From the NCBI RefSeq assembly GCF_021474425.1, contig NZ_JAKEIP010000008.1:43093-107092 (forward strand): DNA of 64,000 nt, read 5' to 3'. A program made the translations under genes and the position numbers. Below, piece by piece: positions 50,763 to 57,743 of this stretch (within the stretch, counting starts at the first letter, position 1; each line of letters starts with the position of its first letter). Under the pieces are notes generated by a model. That model was not told the origin of the DNA and searched no databases. It was given only the letters and a program-made list of their open reading frames with translations. Source of the stretch: Streptomyces muensis. Its GTDB lineage: Bacteria; Actinomycetota; Actinomycetes; Streptomycetales; Streptomycetaceae.

Positions 50763-52550
50763 ATGGGCCGGCTCCGGATCAGCTCCCGCCGCCGCGGGGC
50801 CGACGGCGCCGCGGAGCGGATGATGGCGCTCGAACGGCACTCGGGTACGACCCCCGCGCAGGTGTCGGCAGCGGCATCGCAGGCGCTCCCGGACACGCCC
50901 GATGCGCTCAAAACGCCTGACGCTCAGCCCTCGTGGTCGTCCCGCAGGCGCTGGCTGGTCCCGCTCCTCGTGGTCGTGCTGCTGGGCCAGATGGCCGTCG
51001 CGATGGTGACGACCGCGCTGCAGCAGACTCCGACGATCGACGAACCCGTGTATGTGGGCGCGGCGGCCGAGTATCTGTACGAGCACCGTCTGGTCCACAA
51101 CCCCGAGCATCCGCCGCTGGGCAAGCTGGTCATCGGCACCGGTGTGGCGCTGGCCGATCCCCAGGTCGATGGCTCGTTCACGGGCGATCAGGGCCGGTTG
51201 GGCCGGCATCTGCTGTACGAGTCGGGGAACGACCCCTGGCGGCTGATGCTGTTCGCCCGGCTCCCCGTGATCGTCCTGACTCTTTCGTTCGGGCTGATCG
51301 TGTTCGCCTTCGCCCGTGAACTGGCCGGTGCCGTGGGCGGGTTGGCGGCGCTCGGACTGTACGCCTTCTCCCCCGACGTCATCGCCCATGGCTCCCTGGC
51401 CACCTTGGACGTTCCGACGGCCGGGTTCGTGCTGGCGTCGGTCTGGCTGCTGTGGCGGGCCCGCCACCGGCCGCGCCGGTATGTGCCGCTCGCCGGGGTC
51501 GCGCTCGGCGCGGCCCTGGCGACGAAGATGAGCGCGTTGGCGGTGGTCCCGGTGGTGGCCGCGCTGGCGGCCCTGTCGGTGTGGTGTGCGAGGGTGTCCG
51601 CCGAGCCCGCCGAGCCCCGCCGCAGGACTCTCCTGCGGGCGGTCGCGGGCGCCGGCGTCGTCGTGGTGGTCGCGATCGGCGTCGTGTGGGCCTCGTATCT
51701 GGTGGTCGACCCACGGCTGCGGTGGGCACCTCAGCAGCATGTGCCGGTCGTGCACGGGCTGCGGGGGCTCGTGGTGGACCTGCTGCCGTTCCCGGAGGCG
51801 TACCGGGACGGGATGCGCGTCCAGTTCGGCTTCGAGAACCACCCGTGGGAGGGCTTTCTGTTCGGCCGGCTCTACACGGGCTCGCTCTGGTACTACCTGC
51901 CGGCCGCGCTGCTGGTGAAGACGCCGCTCGGCATGCTCGCCCTGTGGGCGGCGGGTGCGGTTGTGCTGGTGGCCGTTCGGCGGCTGCGGCCGGCGGCGCC
52001 GTATCTGCTGGTGCCGACCGCCGTGCTGCTCGCCTCGGCCATGCTCGGGTCACGGGACTTCGGTACGCGGTACGCCGTCTTCGTGCCGATGTTCCTGGCG
52101 GTGGCCGCGGGCTGTGCGGTCGCGGTGCGGTGGCGGTGTGCGCCGGTCGCGGTGGGTGCGCTGGTGCTGTTCGTCGCGGTCAGCTCGCTGCGGACGTATC
52201 CGTACTACCTGCCGTACTCCAACGAGGCGTTCGGCGGTCCGGCGAAGACGCGGCTGCGGCTGCACGACTCGAACGTGGACTGGGGTCAGGACCTGGGCCG
52301 GCTCGCGGACCGGCTGCGCGAACGGTACCCGGGTGAGCGGGTCTGGCTCGTCTACAAGGGCAGCGGTGTGCCGTCCTACTACGGCGTCCGCGCCACCGAT
52401 CCGCGCAGGGCGCCCGCGCGTGAAGTGCGCGGGCTGCTCGTCGTGTCGGACTCCGCGGCGGCCAAAGCGACCGGGCGGCTGGCCGAATTGATCGACAGCA
52501 GTCGTCCGATCGATACGGTCGGCCATTCGATCACCATCTATCGGCGCTGA
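50763..52550 (+). CDS. Polytopic membrane glycosyltransferase (ArnT/PMT_2-like)
   Basis: A 595-residue membrane protein with about ten transmembrane helices after a 55-residue cytoplasmic tail. The first external loop has PTIDEPVYVGAAAEYL and NPEHPPLGKL, the acidic and HPP motifs of lipid-linked-sugar transferases. YYLPYSNEAFGGPAKTRLRL and DWGQDLGRLADRL form the C-terminal globular part. It probably glycosylates an exported protein or polymer using a polyprenyl-phosphate sugar. ATG 50763 lies six bases behind CAGAGT (leaderless-type spacing); ATG 50820, behind GGAG, is an alternative start that drops 19 residues. Confidence 0.86.
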   Translation: MGRLRISSRRRGADGAAERMMALERHSGTTPAQVSAAASQALPDTPDALKTPDAQPSWSSRRRWLVPLLVVVLLGQMAVAMVTTALQQTPTIDEPVYVGAAAEYLYEHRLVHNPEHPPLGKLVIGTGVALADPQVDGSFTGDQGRLGRHLLYESGNDPWRLMLFARLPVIVLTLSFGLIVFAFARELAGAVGGLAALGLYAFSPDVIAHGSLATLDVPTAGFVLASVWLLWRARHRPRRYVPLAGVALGAALATKMSALAVVPVVAALAALSVWCARVSAEPAEPRRRTLLRAVAGAGVVVVVAIGVVWASYLVVDPRLRWAPQQHVPVVHGLRGLVVDLLPFPEAYRDGMRVQFGFENHPWEGFLFGRLYTGSLWYYLPAALLVKTPLGMLALWAAGAVVLVAVRRLRPAAPYLLVPTAVLLASAMLGSRDFGTRYAVFVPMFLAVAAGCAVAVRWRCAPVAVGALVLFVAVSSLRTYPYYLPYSNEAFGGPAKTRLRLHDSNVDWGQDLGRLADRLRERYPGERVWLVYKGSGVPSYYGVRATDPRRAPAREVRGLLVVSDSAAAKATGRLAELIDSSRPIDTVGHSITIYRR

Positions 52551-52569
52551 GCGCAGCGCCCGCACTCCG

Positions 52570-52607
52570 CTCACACACCTTGGTCACCACGGTGTGTGAG
52601 CTATGTT
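52570..52607 (+). promoter_or_regulatory. Promoter of the RpiR gene overlapped by an inverted repeat
   Basis: TTGGTC (52580-52585), 16 bases, TATGTT (52602-52607), then eight bases to GTG 52616. Inverted arms CTCACACACC (52570-52579) and GGTGTGTGAG (52591-52600) enclose the minus-35, so autorepression is likely. The same hairpin could also terminate the upstream glycosyltransferase transcript. Confidence 0.6.
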
Positions 52608-52615
52608 GAAGCACT

Positions 52616-53560
52616 GTGGAAGACAAAGGAGGCGCCCTGCCATCGCCGCAGCAGGCGCGCGCGCAGGCATCCGCGATCACTTCGGGCAAGACCGCTCCGG
52701 AAGCGGAGGCGTCCCCGACTTCCCAGCTCAGGACACTCTTCGACCAGCCCCGCCTGTCCCCCGGACAGCGGCGTATCGCGCAGTACCTGATCGAGCACAT
52801 CACCGAAGCGGCGTTCCTTTCGATCACCGATCTCGCCGAGCGGGTCGGTGTCAGCCAGCCCTCGGTGACGCGTTTCGCCGGAGCGGTGGGCTTCAGCGGT
52901 TACCCGGCGCTACGGGAGAAGCTCCAGGCAATCGCCCTGGGCAGCCTCGCCGGGGGCCCCGCGGCGGCGGAGGAGAACGGCGCCAACGAGCTGCAGTCCG
53001 CCGTGGACGCCGAGATCGAGAACCTGGAGAACCTGCGGCGCGACTTCGCCGACCCCGACCAGGTGATCGCCATCGGCCGTGAACTGTCGCGGTCGACCCC
53101 GCTGACCATCCTCGGACTGCGCATCTCCGGCTCCCTCGCCGAGTACTTCGCCTACGCGGCACGCCGTATCCACCCCGACGTACGGCTGGTGACCCGCGGC
53201 GGCAGCGTCGCCTACGACGCGCTGCTCCAGTCGCGCGAGGCCGGCGGCACCTGGGTGCTGGCGTTCTCCATGCCCCGGCACGCGCAGGAGACCCTCACCG
53301 CCGTGCGGGTCGCGCGCAGCGCCGGGCTGAAAGTCGCCCTGGTCACCGACCTGGCGCTCGGGCCGGTGGCCGACACCGCCGACGTCGTCTTCGCCACCGG
53401 CACCGGCTCCCGGCTGGTCTTCGACTCCTACGCCGCGCCGGGCGTGATGGCCGCCGCGCTGCTCCAGGCCATGACCGACGCCGACCCGGAGCGCACGCAG
53501 GCGCGACTGGAGGACTACGAGCACATCTCGGACGAGCACCAGTTCTTCCTCCGGGACTGA
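52616..53560 (+). CDS. MurR/RpiR-family transcriptional regulator
   Basis: A 314-residue regulator. The RpiR helix-turn-helix domain (SPGQRRIAQYLIEHITEAAF, ITDLAERVGVSQPSVTRFAG) covers about residues 48-115. A SIS sugar-phosphate-binding domain follows (LTILGLRISGSLAEYFAYAA, WVLAFSMPRHAQETLTAVRV). Such proteins sense phosphosugars such as MurNAc-6-P or GlcN-6-P. GTG 52616 is eight bases behind TATGTT, suggesting a leaderless mRNA. No sugar-phosphate enzyme is adjacent, so its targets may include the BadF kinase locus 4 kb away, which is speculative. Confidence 0.92.
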   Translation: MEDKGGALPSPQQARAQASAITSGKTAPEAEASPTSQLRTLFDQPRLSPGQRRIAQYLIEHITEAAFLSITDLAERVGVSQPSVTRFAGAVGFSGYPALREKLQAIALGSLAGGPAAAEENGANELQSAVDAEIENLENLRRDFADPDQVIAIGRELSRSTPLTILGLRISGSLAEYFAYAARRIHPDVRLVTRGGSVAYDALLQSREAGGTWVLAFSMPRHAQETLTAVRVARSAGLKVALVTDLALGPVADTADVVFATGTGSRLVFDSYAAPGVMAAALLQAMTDADPERTQARLEDYEHISDEHQFFLRD

Positions 53561-53615
53561 ACCCCGAAATCCGGCCGTCGAACCGCCACAGGGTGGGGTG
53601 TTTCCATTCAAATCA

Positions 53616-53635
53616 CGCATGAATGTTTTCATGCG
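53616..53635. promoter_or_regulatory. Perfect palindrome next to an AT-rich promoter-like element
   Basis: CGCATGAA-TGTT-TTCATGCG, perfect 8-base arms immediately before TTGAAA. An operator is likely. Confidence 0.5.
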
Positions 53636-53846
53636 CCTTGAAAAGCAGACGGCATATATAAATACTTCACACGCACCATCCGCCCGCCGAAAGCAGCCGG
53701 TCCGCTCATGCGCACCTCACCCCATCCGTCGTGCACATGTCGGCTGCCTCGGCGGGCTCCTCAACGAACAGCCGTTGCCGCCGTCTCCTACCCGCGTCGG
53801 CGCACGGGCTGTTCGGTCGGGCATCGCACGCGCGAGCGCCCGTGGC

Positions 53847-53880
53847 GGCGGCCCCGGTCATCCCCTAGGCCGGGGCCGCC
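53847..53880 (+). terminator. Strong GC-rich hairpin
   Basis: GGCGGCCCCGG and CCGGGGCCGCC, perfect 11-base arms with a 12-base loop, 51 bases before the next gene. Possible terminator of a short transcript. Confidence 0.55.
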
Positions 53881-53931
53881 CCGACCCCGTCGGACACCCC
53901 AGACGACGCCGCACACCCGGAAGCGATGACC

Positions 53932-54300
53932 ATGACCCTGACGACGACGCGCATCAGCCCGGACTGGCCGTGCCAGGTCAAGACCCCCGGCTCCTACGAC
54001 TGGGAACGTTCGGCGGCCAAGTGGCTGCGTGAGCTGGTGCCGGCCCGCTACGCCAGCTATCCGGCACTGATCCGCCACCCCGTGCTGCTCGCCCGCCATG
54101 CGCAGATCCAGGTCCAGAACGAGATCCGGGTCGCCCGCACCGCGCTGCAGACCGCGCGGGCCGACCTGCCTGCCCTCGGCATGCCGGAGTCGGTCATCGA
54201 GCTCACCATCAAGATGTACGCGGCGGAGGTCATGCAGTTGCAGCACATCGCCCGCAGCGTGCGCGCGGTGTCCCAGGCGCTGGTCGACCGGGGTCGCTGA
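53932..54300 (+). CDS. Small helical hypothetical protein
   Basis: A 122-residue soluble protein. The mostly helical body (AAKWLRELVPARYASYPALI, RHPVLLARHAQIQVQNEIRV, VIELTIKMYAAEVMQLQHIA) follows an N-terminal stretch (MTLTTTRISPDWPCQVKTPG) with one Cys. No family is recognised, though the codon bias is strong. ATG 53932 is preferred over ATG 53926 because GGAAG sits eight bases before it and only two to three before the earlier one. It converges with the CBM2 gene. Confidence 0.75.
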   Translation: MTLTTTRISPDWPCQVKTPGSYDWERSAAKWLRELVPARYASYPALIRHPVLLARHAQIQVQNEIRVARTALQTARADLPALGMPESVIELTIKMYAAEVMQLQHIARSVRAVSQALVDRGR

Positions 54301-54374
54301 CCGGTCGTCACCGTTAGCGGTAGGACGCGCCGGGCGGGCTGGATGTGCTGGACTTGCCGGTTGCGGGCCTAGCC

Positions 54375-55190
54375 TCAGGACGCTCCGGCCGTCGCCGCGC
54401 AGGTCACCTCCGCCGAGGGGGAGCCGGACCGCGAGGTGTCGGCGATGAACCCGAACGTGACGCTCGCACCGGGCGCCAGCTTCCCGTTCCACGAGGCGTT
54501 GGCGACGGTGGCGGTGCCGTCTCCCGTCGTGGTGAGGGTGCCGTCCCAGACCTGGGTGAGTCGGGTGCCGTCGTCCGGTACGACCGTCGCGGTCCAGCCG
54601 GAGACGGACGCGGCGGGCGCGTTGGTCACGGTCACCTCGCCCTGGTAGCCGCCCTGCCAGCTGTTGACGGTCCGGAAGGACGCGGTGCAGGCGGACGAGC
54701 CCCCGCGGCCACCGGAGTCACCCGAGTCACCCGAGTCGTCGGCGCCGGGTGCGCCCGGTGCGTTCGGGTCAGGCTCGGCCGATGCCGAGGCACTCGCGGA
54801 CGAGGCCGGATCCTCGGCCCCGGCCGCCGTGTCGTCGCCGCGGCCGGAGAGCACCAGCGCCCCACCGAAGCCGACGACCGCCGCCGCCGTCACGGCGACC
54901 GCGACGGCGGCCCGGCGGAATCCGGGGCCGCCGGATGCGGCCGGGCGGGGGCGGGCGCCGCTGCCGAGCGGTGCGATCCTCGTCTCCTCCGCGACGGGCG
55001 GGAGTTCCTGTGTCGCGTCCTCCGTACCGGGCAGGGACGGCGGCACGGCCACGGCTTCGTAGCCGTTCCTGTCCCGCTCCAACTCCTTGAAGAGTTCCGC
55101 GAGGGCGTCGGTGCGGCGTGGGCGCAGGACGCGGATCGGTTCCAGGGCCGGGCCTTCGTCGGACTGCTCGGGGTCGGGCCGTGTGGGCAC
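54375..55190 (-). CDS. Membrane-anchored CBM2 (cellulose-binding) protein without catalytic domain
   Basis: A 271-residue protein with three parts: a cytoplasmic N-terminal region (about 1-85), a single transmembrane helix (AAVAVAVTAAAVVGFGGALV), and a Ser/Pro/Asp-rich linker ending in a family-2 carbohydrate-binding module (about 167-271). The module shows the usual features: first Cys in SSACTASF, surface tryptophans in NSWQGGYQGEVTVTN, SGWTATV and ASWNGKLAPGAS, and final Cys in VTCAATA. GTG 55190 is chosen because AAGGAG lies six bases upstream; an ATG at 55229 has no such site. It may tether cells to cellulose or chitin, or sense it. Confidence 0.85.
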   Translation of the reverse strand: MPTRPDPEQSDEGPALEPIRVLRPRRTDALAELFKELERDRNGYEAVAVPPSLPGTEDATQELPPVAEETRIAPLGSGARPRPAASGGPGFRRAAVAVAVTAAAVVGFGGALVLSGRGDDTAAGAEDPASSASASASAEPDPNAPGAPGADDSGDSGDSGGRGGSSACTASFRTVNSWQGGYQGEVTVTNAPAASVSGWTATVVPDDGTRLTQVWDGTLTTTGDGTATVANASWNGKLAPGASVTFGFIADTSRSGSPSAEVTCAATAGAS

Positions 55191-55266
55191 GCCGCTCTCC
55201 TTCCGTCCCGTCTTCACGGGATTCACCATTCCCCGAGAAGTGATACGGGGTTGCCGTCCCGCCGGT

Positions 55267-56109
55267 TCAGCGACATGGTCCGGTCGCAGCGAGGAAACGG
55301 TGCAGAGACGCCTTCATCGCGGCGACGAAGGCGTCCCGTCCCGTGTCGTCCAGGACGTCCAGCGACAGGTACGGGTTGAGGTCCTCCAGCTCGACCAGCA
55401 GCAGTTCGCCGCCCGGCGCGCGGCAGGCGTCGACGCGCTGGATGCCGTGCGTGATGCCGTTCCACTCCACGAAGCGCCGGGCGAACTCCAGGTCACTGTC
55501 GGTGGGTTCGTACGGCTCCAGCTGCCAGCGCCGGTCGGTGTGGGGCGCGTACAGGGCGTACTGGAAGTCGTGGTCGACGAAGTAGAAGGAGACTTCGTAG
55601 GCGAAGTCGACGCAGGGCTGGATCAGGACGTCCCCGTCGACCGACTCGCGCACGCCCTGCGCCGGAACGATCCGCAGCCCTATGGAGTCGGCGCCGAGCT
55701 TGGGCTTGACGACATACCGGTCGGCGTCGGGCAGCCGGTGCAGGTCGTCGGCGCTTTCCACGGTGGGGATGACCGGGTGGCCGGCCGTGGTCAGGTCGAG
55801 CAGGTACTGCTTGCCCGCCATGTCGGCCTTGCCGGAGAGCGGGTTGTACACGCGCGCCCCGGCGGCGAGCGCACGACGGCGGAAGTCGTCGTACGCGTCC
55901 TGGTAGTCCAGCACGGGACCGCTGTTGCGGACGACGACCGCGTCGAAGGCGGCCATGAGCGCGGCCGCGTCCCTGGGGTGGCACAGGGCGAGGTCGAAGT
56001 CGTCGCGCAGTCGGGAGGTGAGGAAGATGTCCTCGTCGCAGTAGCGCCGCCCGCGCGCCGGGTAGGCCAGGTCGGTGACGTACAGGACGCGGGGTCGGGC
56101 GGGCGGCAT
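55267..56109 (-). CDS. ATP-grasp-fold protein of unknown substrate
   Basis: A 280-residue cytoplasmic ligase-like protein. It has an N-terminal pre-ATP-grasp part (RVLYVTDLAYPARGRRYCDE, FDAVVVRNSGPVLDY) and a RimK/glutathione-synthetase-like core (VVKPKLGADSIGLRIV, DVLIQPCVDFAYEVSFYFVD). The metal-binding end is LLLVELEDLNPYLSLDVL, with an ExxxLNP arrangement like ExN. It probably joins an amino group to a carboxylate using ATP, but no substrate gene or precursor peptide is adjacent. ATG 56109 has GAGGAG five bases upstream. Confidence 0.84.
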   Translation of the reverse strand: MPPARPRVLYVTDLAYPARGRRYCDEDIFLTSRLRDDFDLALCHPRDAAALMAAFDAVVVRNSGPVLDYQDAYDDFRRRALAAGARVYNPLSGKADMAGKQYLLDLTTAGHPVIPTVESADDLHRLPDADRYVVKPKLGADSIGLRIVPAQGVRESVDGDVLIQPCVDFAYEVSFYFVDHDFQYALYAPHTDRRWQLEPYEPTDSDLEFARRFVEWNGITHGIQRVDACRAPGGELLLVELEDLNPYLSLDVLDDTGRDAFVAAMKASLHRFLAATGPCR

Positions 56110-56324
56110 GCGGGCTCCTCGGCTGCGGCGGCAGCCGATCGTATGCGGACCGCCACTCACCGAACAAACGTCGGGTAAGCCGAGGCAAATATCGGTCTGC
56201 CGAGGTCACAGGCCCGCCGACCACAGCTCCCGCCGGCCGATTCCCTCCAGGCCGTGACGAATTGCCGAGGGAGCCCCCGCCGCGGCAGGGCACTCAGGGT
56301 GACCGTCCCCCGGCCCACCGCGCA

Positions 56325-56357
56325 GCACTCAGTACCCCTGAGCAGCGCACTGAGTGC
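56325..56357. promoter_or_regulatory. TetR-gene operator sites
   Basis: GCACTCAGTACC (56325-56336) and the perfect odd palindrome GCACTGAGTGC (56347-56357) lie just before the TACGTT minus-10 of the TetR gene. A related GGCACTCAGGGT half-site is at 56289. The same motif recurs at 57206-57220. Confidence 0.65.
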
Positions 56358-56377
56358 CATGGCCCTCGCTCTGGTGC

Positions 56378-56383
56378 TACGTT
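56378..56383 (+). promoter_or_regulatory. Minus-10 element, leaderless start of the TetR gene
   Basis: TACGTT, seven bases before ATG 56391, with no Shine-Dalgarno sequence. Confidence 0.5.
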
Positions 56384-56390
56384 CCCGTTC

Positions 56391-57158
56391 ATGAGCTCCA
56401 GCAGTGCGACGCCCGGTCGCGGCGAGAAGGCGGAGGCCGCGGCGGCGAAGCCCCCGATGCGGGAGGCGCTGGTCGCCGCGGCCTTCCAGCTGTTCCTGGA
56501 GCGGGGCTACGAGCAGACGACGGTCGACGACATCGTGACGCTCGCCGGTGTCGGGCGGCGGTCGTTCTTCCGTTACTTCCCGTCCAAGGAGGACGTGGTC
56601 TTCCCGGACCACGAGCGGTGCCTGGCCGACATGACGGCGTTCCTCGCGACGAGCGGCGAGGAACAGGACCACGAACCGGTGCGACGGGTGTGCGACGCGG
56701 CCCGGCTGGTGCTGCGCATGTACGCGGAGAACCCGACCTTCTCGGTCCAGCGCTACCGGCTCACCAAGCAGGTGCCGGGACTGCGCGCCTACGAGCTGTC
56801 GGTCGTCTGGCGCTACGAGCGCGCCCTCGCCGAGTACCTGCGCCGGCGTTTCAGCGGCCGGCGCGACGGGACCCTCCAGGCCGACGTGATCGCCGCCGCC
56901 GTGGTCGCGGCGCACAACAACGCGCTGCGCTCCTGGCTGCGCTCGGACGGCCAGGGCGATGCGAGCGCCGAGGTGGACCACGCCCTCGGGTATGTGCAGT
57001 CCGCCTTCGGCGCCGCCCCTCCCCCGCGCCCCGCCGGCGGATCGCCCGACGGACCGGCCGACGAGCCGGCCGAGGACGTGGTGGTCGTGGTGTCCCGGCG
57101 CGGCGCACCGCTGTGGCGGGTCGTGCAGGAGATCGAGACGACACTCGCACGGGACTGA
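56391..57158 (+). CDS. TetR-family transcriptional regulator
   Basis: A 255-residue repressor. The TetR helix-turn-helix is at about residues 22-68 (REALVAAAFQLFLERGYEQT, VDDIVTLAGVGRRSFFRYFP). A ligand-binding helical domain follows, then a Pro-rich linker and a separate C-terminal segment (EDVVVVVSRRGAPLWRVVQE) that is unusual for the family. The GCACTGAGTGC palindrome occurs in its own promoter and, extended, before the next gene, so it probably regulates both. ATG 56391 lies seven bases behind TACGTT. Confidence 0.92.
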   Translation: MSSSSATPGRGEKAEAAAAKPPMREALVAAAFQLFLERGYEQTTVDDIVTLAGVGRRSFFRYFPSKEDVVFPDHERCLADMTAFLATSGEEQDHEPVRRVCDAARLVLRMYAENPTFSVQRYRLTKQVPGLRAYELSVVWRYERALAEYLRRRFSGRRDGTLQADVIAAAVVAAHNNALRSWLRSDGQGDASAEVDHALGYVQSAFGAAPPPRPAGGSPDGPADEPAEDVVVVVSRRGAPLWRVVQEIETTLARD

Positions 57159-57205
57159 GGGGCACGCACCCTCCACATATTCAGGGTACGCAGTGCCTTT
57201 ACGAG

Positions 57206-57220
57206 TGGCACTGAGTGCCA
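57206..57220. promoter_or_regulatory. Extended TetR-type operator before the OB-fold gene
   Basis: TGGCACT-G-AGTGCCA, a perfect 15-base odd palindrome. Its central GCACTGAGTGC is identical to the site in the TetR promoter. Confidence 0.72.
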
Positions 57221-57320
57221 TACGCTGAGGCCGTGCACGGTGGCACGGTGAACCGGGCACGTCCGTGCACGGGTGACCCGCGCACGGGGGATTCCGGCCC
57301 AGCGCAGGGAGTTGACCAGC

Positions 57321-57743
57321 GTGTACCACCACTCAGGAAGCGTTGTTCGTCAGACCGCCGGTTCCGCGGTCGGCGTCCTCGACCCCGCGGCGTCCACGGC
57401 CGCCGACCGGGAGGCCATCCATTTCCAGCGGTGCACCTGGTGCGGCACCGCCATGTACCACCGGCTGCTGTGTCCGGTCTGTCAGGGCAGTGATCTGCGG
57501 ACCGAGCGCAGTGCGGGTGTGGGGACCGTCCGGCACTCCACCACCGTGCACCGCAACACCCCCGCCGCGCGCAATGTGTCCCTCGTCGAGATGGCCGAGG
57601 GGTTCGTGGTGCGCGGCCGGGTCATGGGCCCGCCGATCGGCATCCACAGCGGGGACCGGGTCCGGCTGTCCACGGCCAAGGACCCGGTCCGCGGCGAGCC
57701 GGTGTTCCAGCTGATCGACGAGCCCTACCGCGCCTGGACCTGA
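57321..57743 (+). CDS. Zinc-ribbon/OB-fold (DUF35-type) protein
   Basis: A 140-residue protein. A rubredoxin-like zinc ribbon uses Cys38, Cys41, Cys51 and Cys54 (CTWCG and CPVCQ). An OB fold follows (VGTVRHSTTVHRNTP, VSLVEMAEGFVVRGRVMG, GIHSGDRVRLSTA). DUF35 proteins usually accompany thiolases or acyl-CoA-condensing enzymes and help bind acyl-CoA, but no such partner is adjacent here. GTG 57321 has GGGAG nine bases upstream. It is likely controlled by the preceding TetR protein. Its end overlaps the convergent oxidoreductase gene by 19 bases. Confidence 0.87.
   Translation: MYHHSGSVVRQTAGSAVGVLDPAASTAADREAIHFQRCTWCGTAMYHRLLCPVCQGSDLRTERSAGVGTVRHSTTVHRNTPAARNVSLVEMAEGFVVRGRVMGPPIGIHSGDRVRLSTAKDPVRGEPVFQLIDEPYRAWT

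Larger units (their letters stand above)
53561..53931. other. 371-base intergenic region with promoter-like AT-rich core and terminator hairpin
   Basis: No convincing protein gene. It holds a 20-base palindrome (53616-53635), then TTGAAA at 53638-53643 and an AT-rich CATATATAAATACT run at 53653-53666. About 180 bases later a strong hairpin occurs (53847-53880). The order promoter, transcript, terminator would fit a small RNA or a short leader peptide. An open frame from ATG 53709 (MRTSPHPSCTCRLPRR) runs through it, but nothing in it is recognised. Confidence 0.45.

Noticed and set aside
53598..54032. Protein of 144 residues starting in the AT-rich palindrome region
   Set aside because: It runs through a strong hairpin and the start of the 53932 gene in another frame, with shadow-like composition.
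55267..56109. Second ATP-grasp protein as another graspetide maturase
   Set aside because: No precursor-like small gene lies beside it, and its motifs are more like general RimK/glutathione-synthetase ligases.
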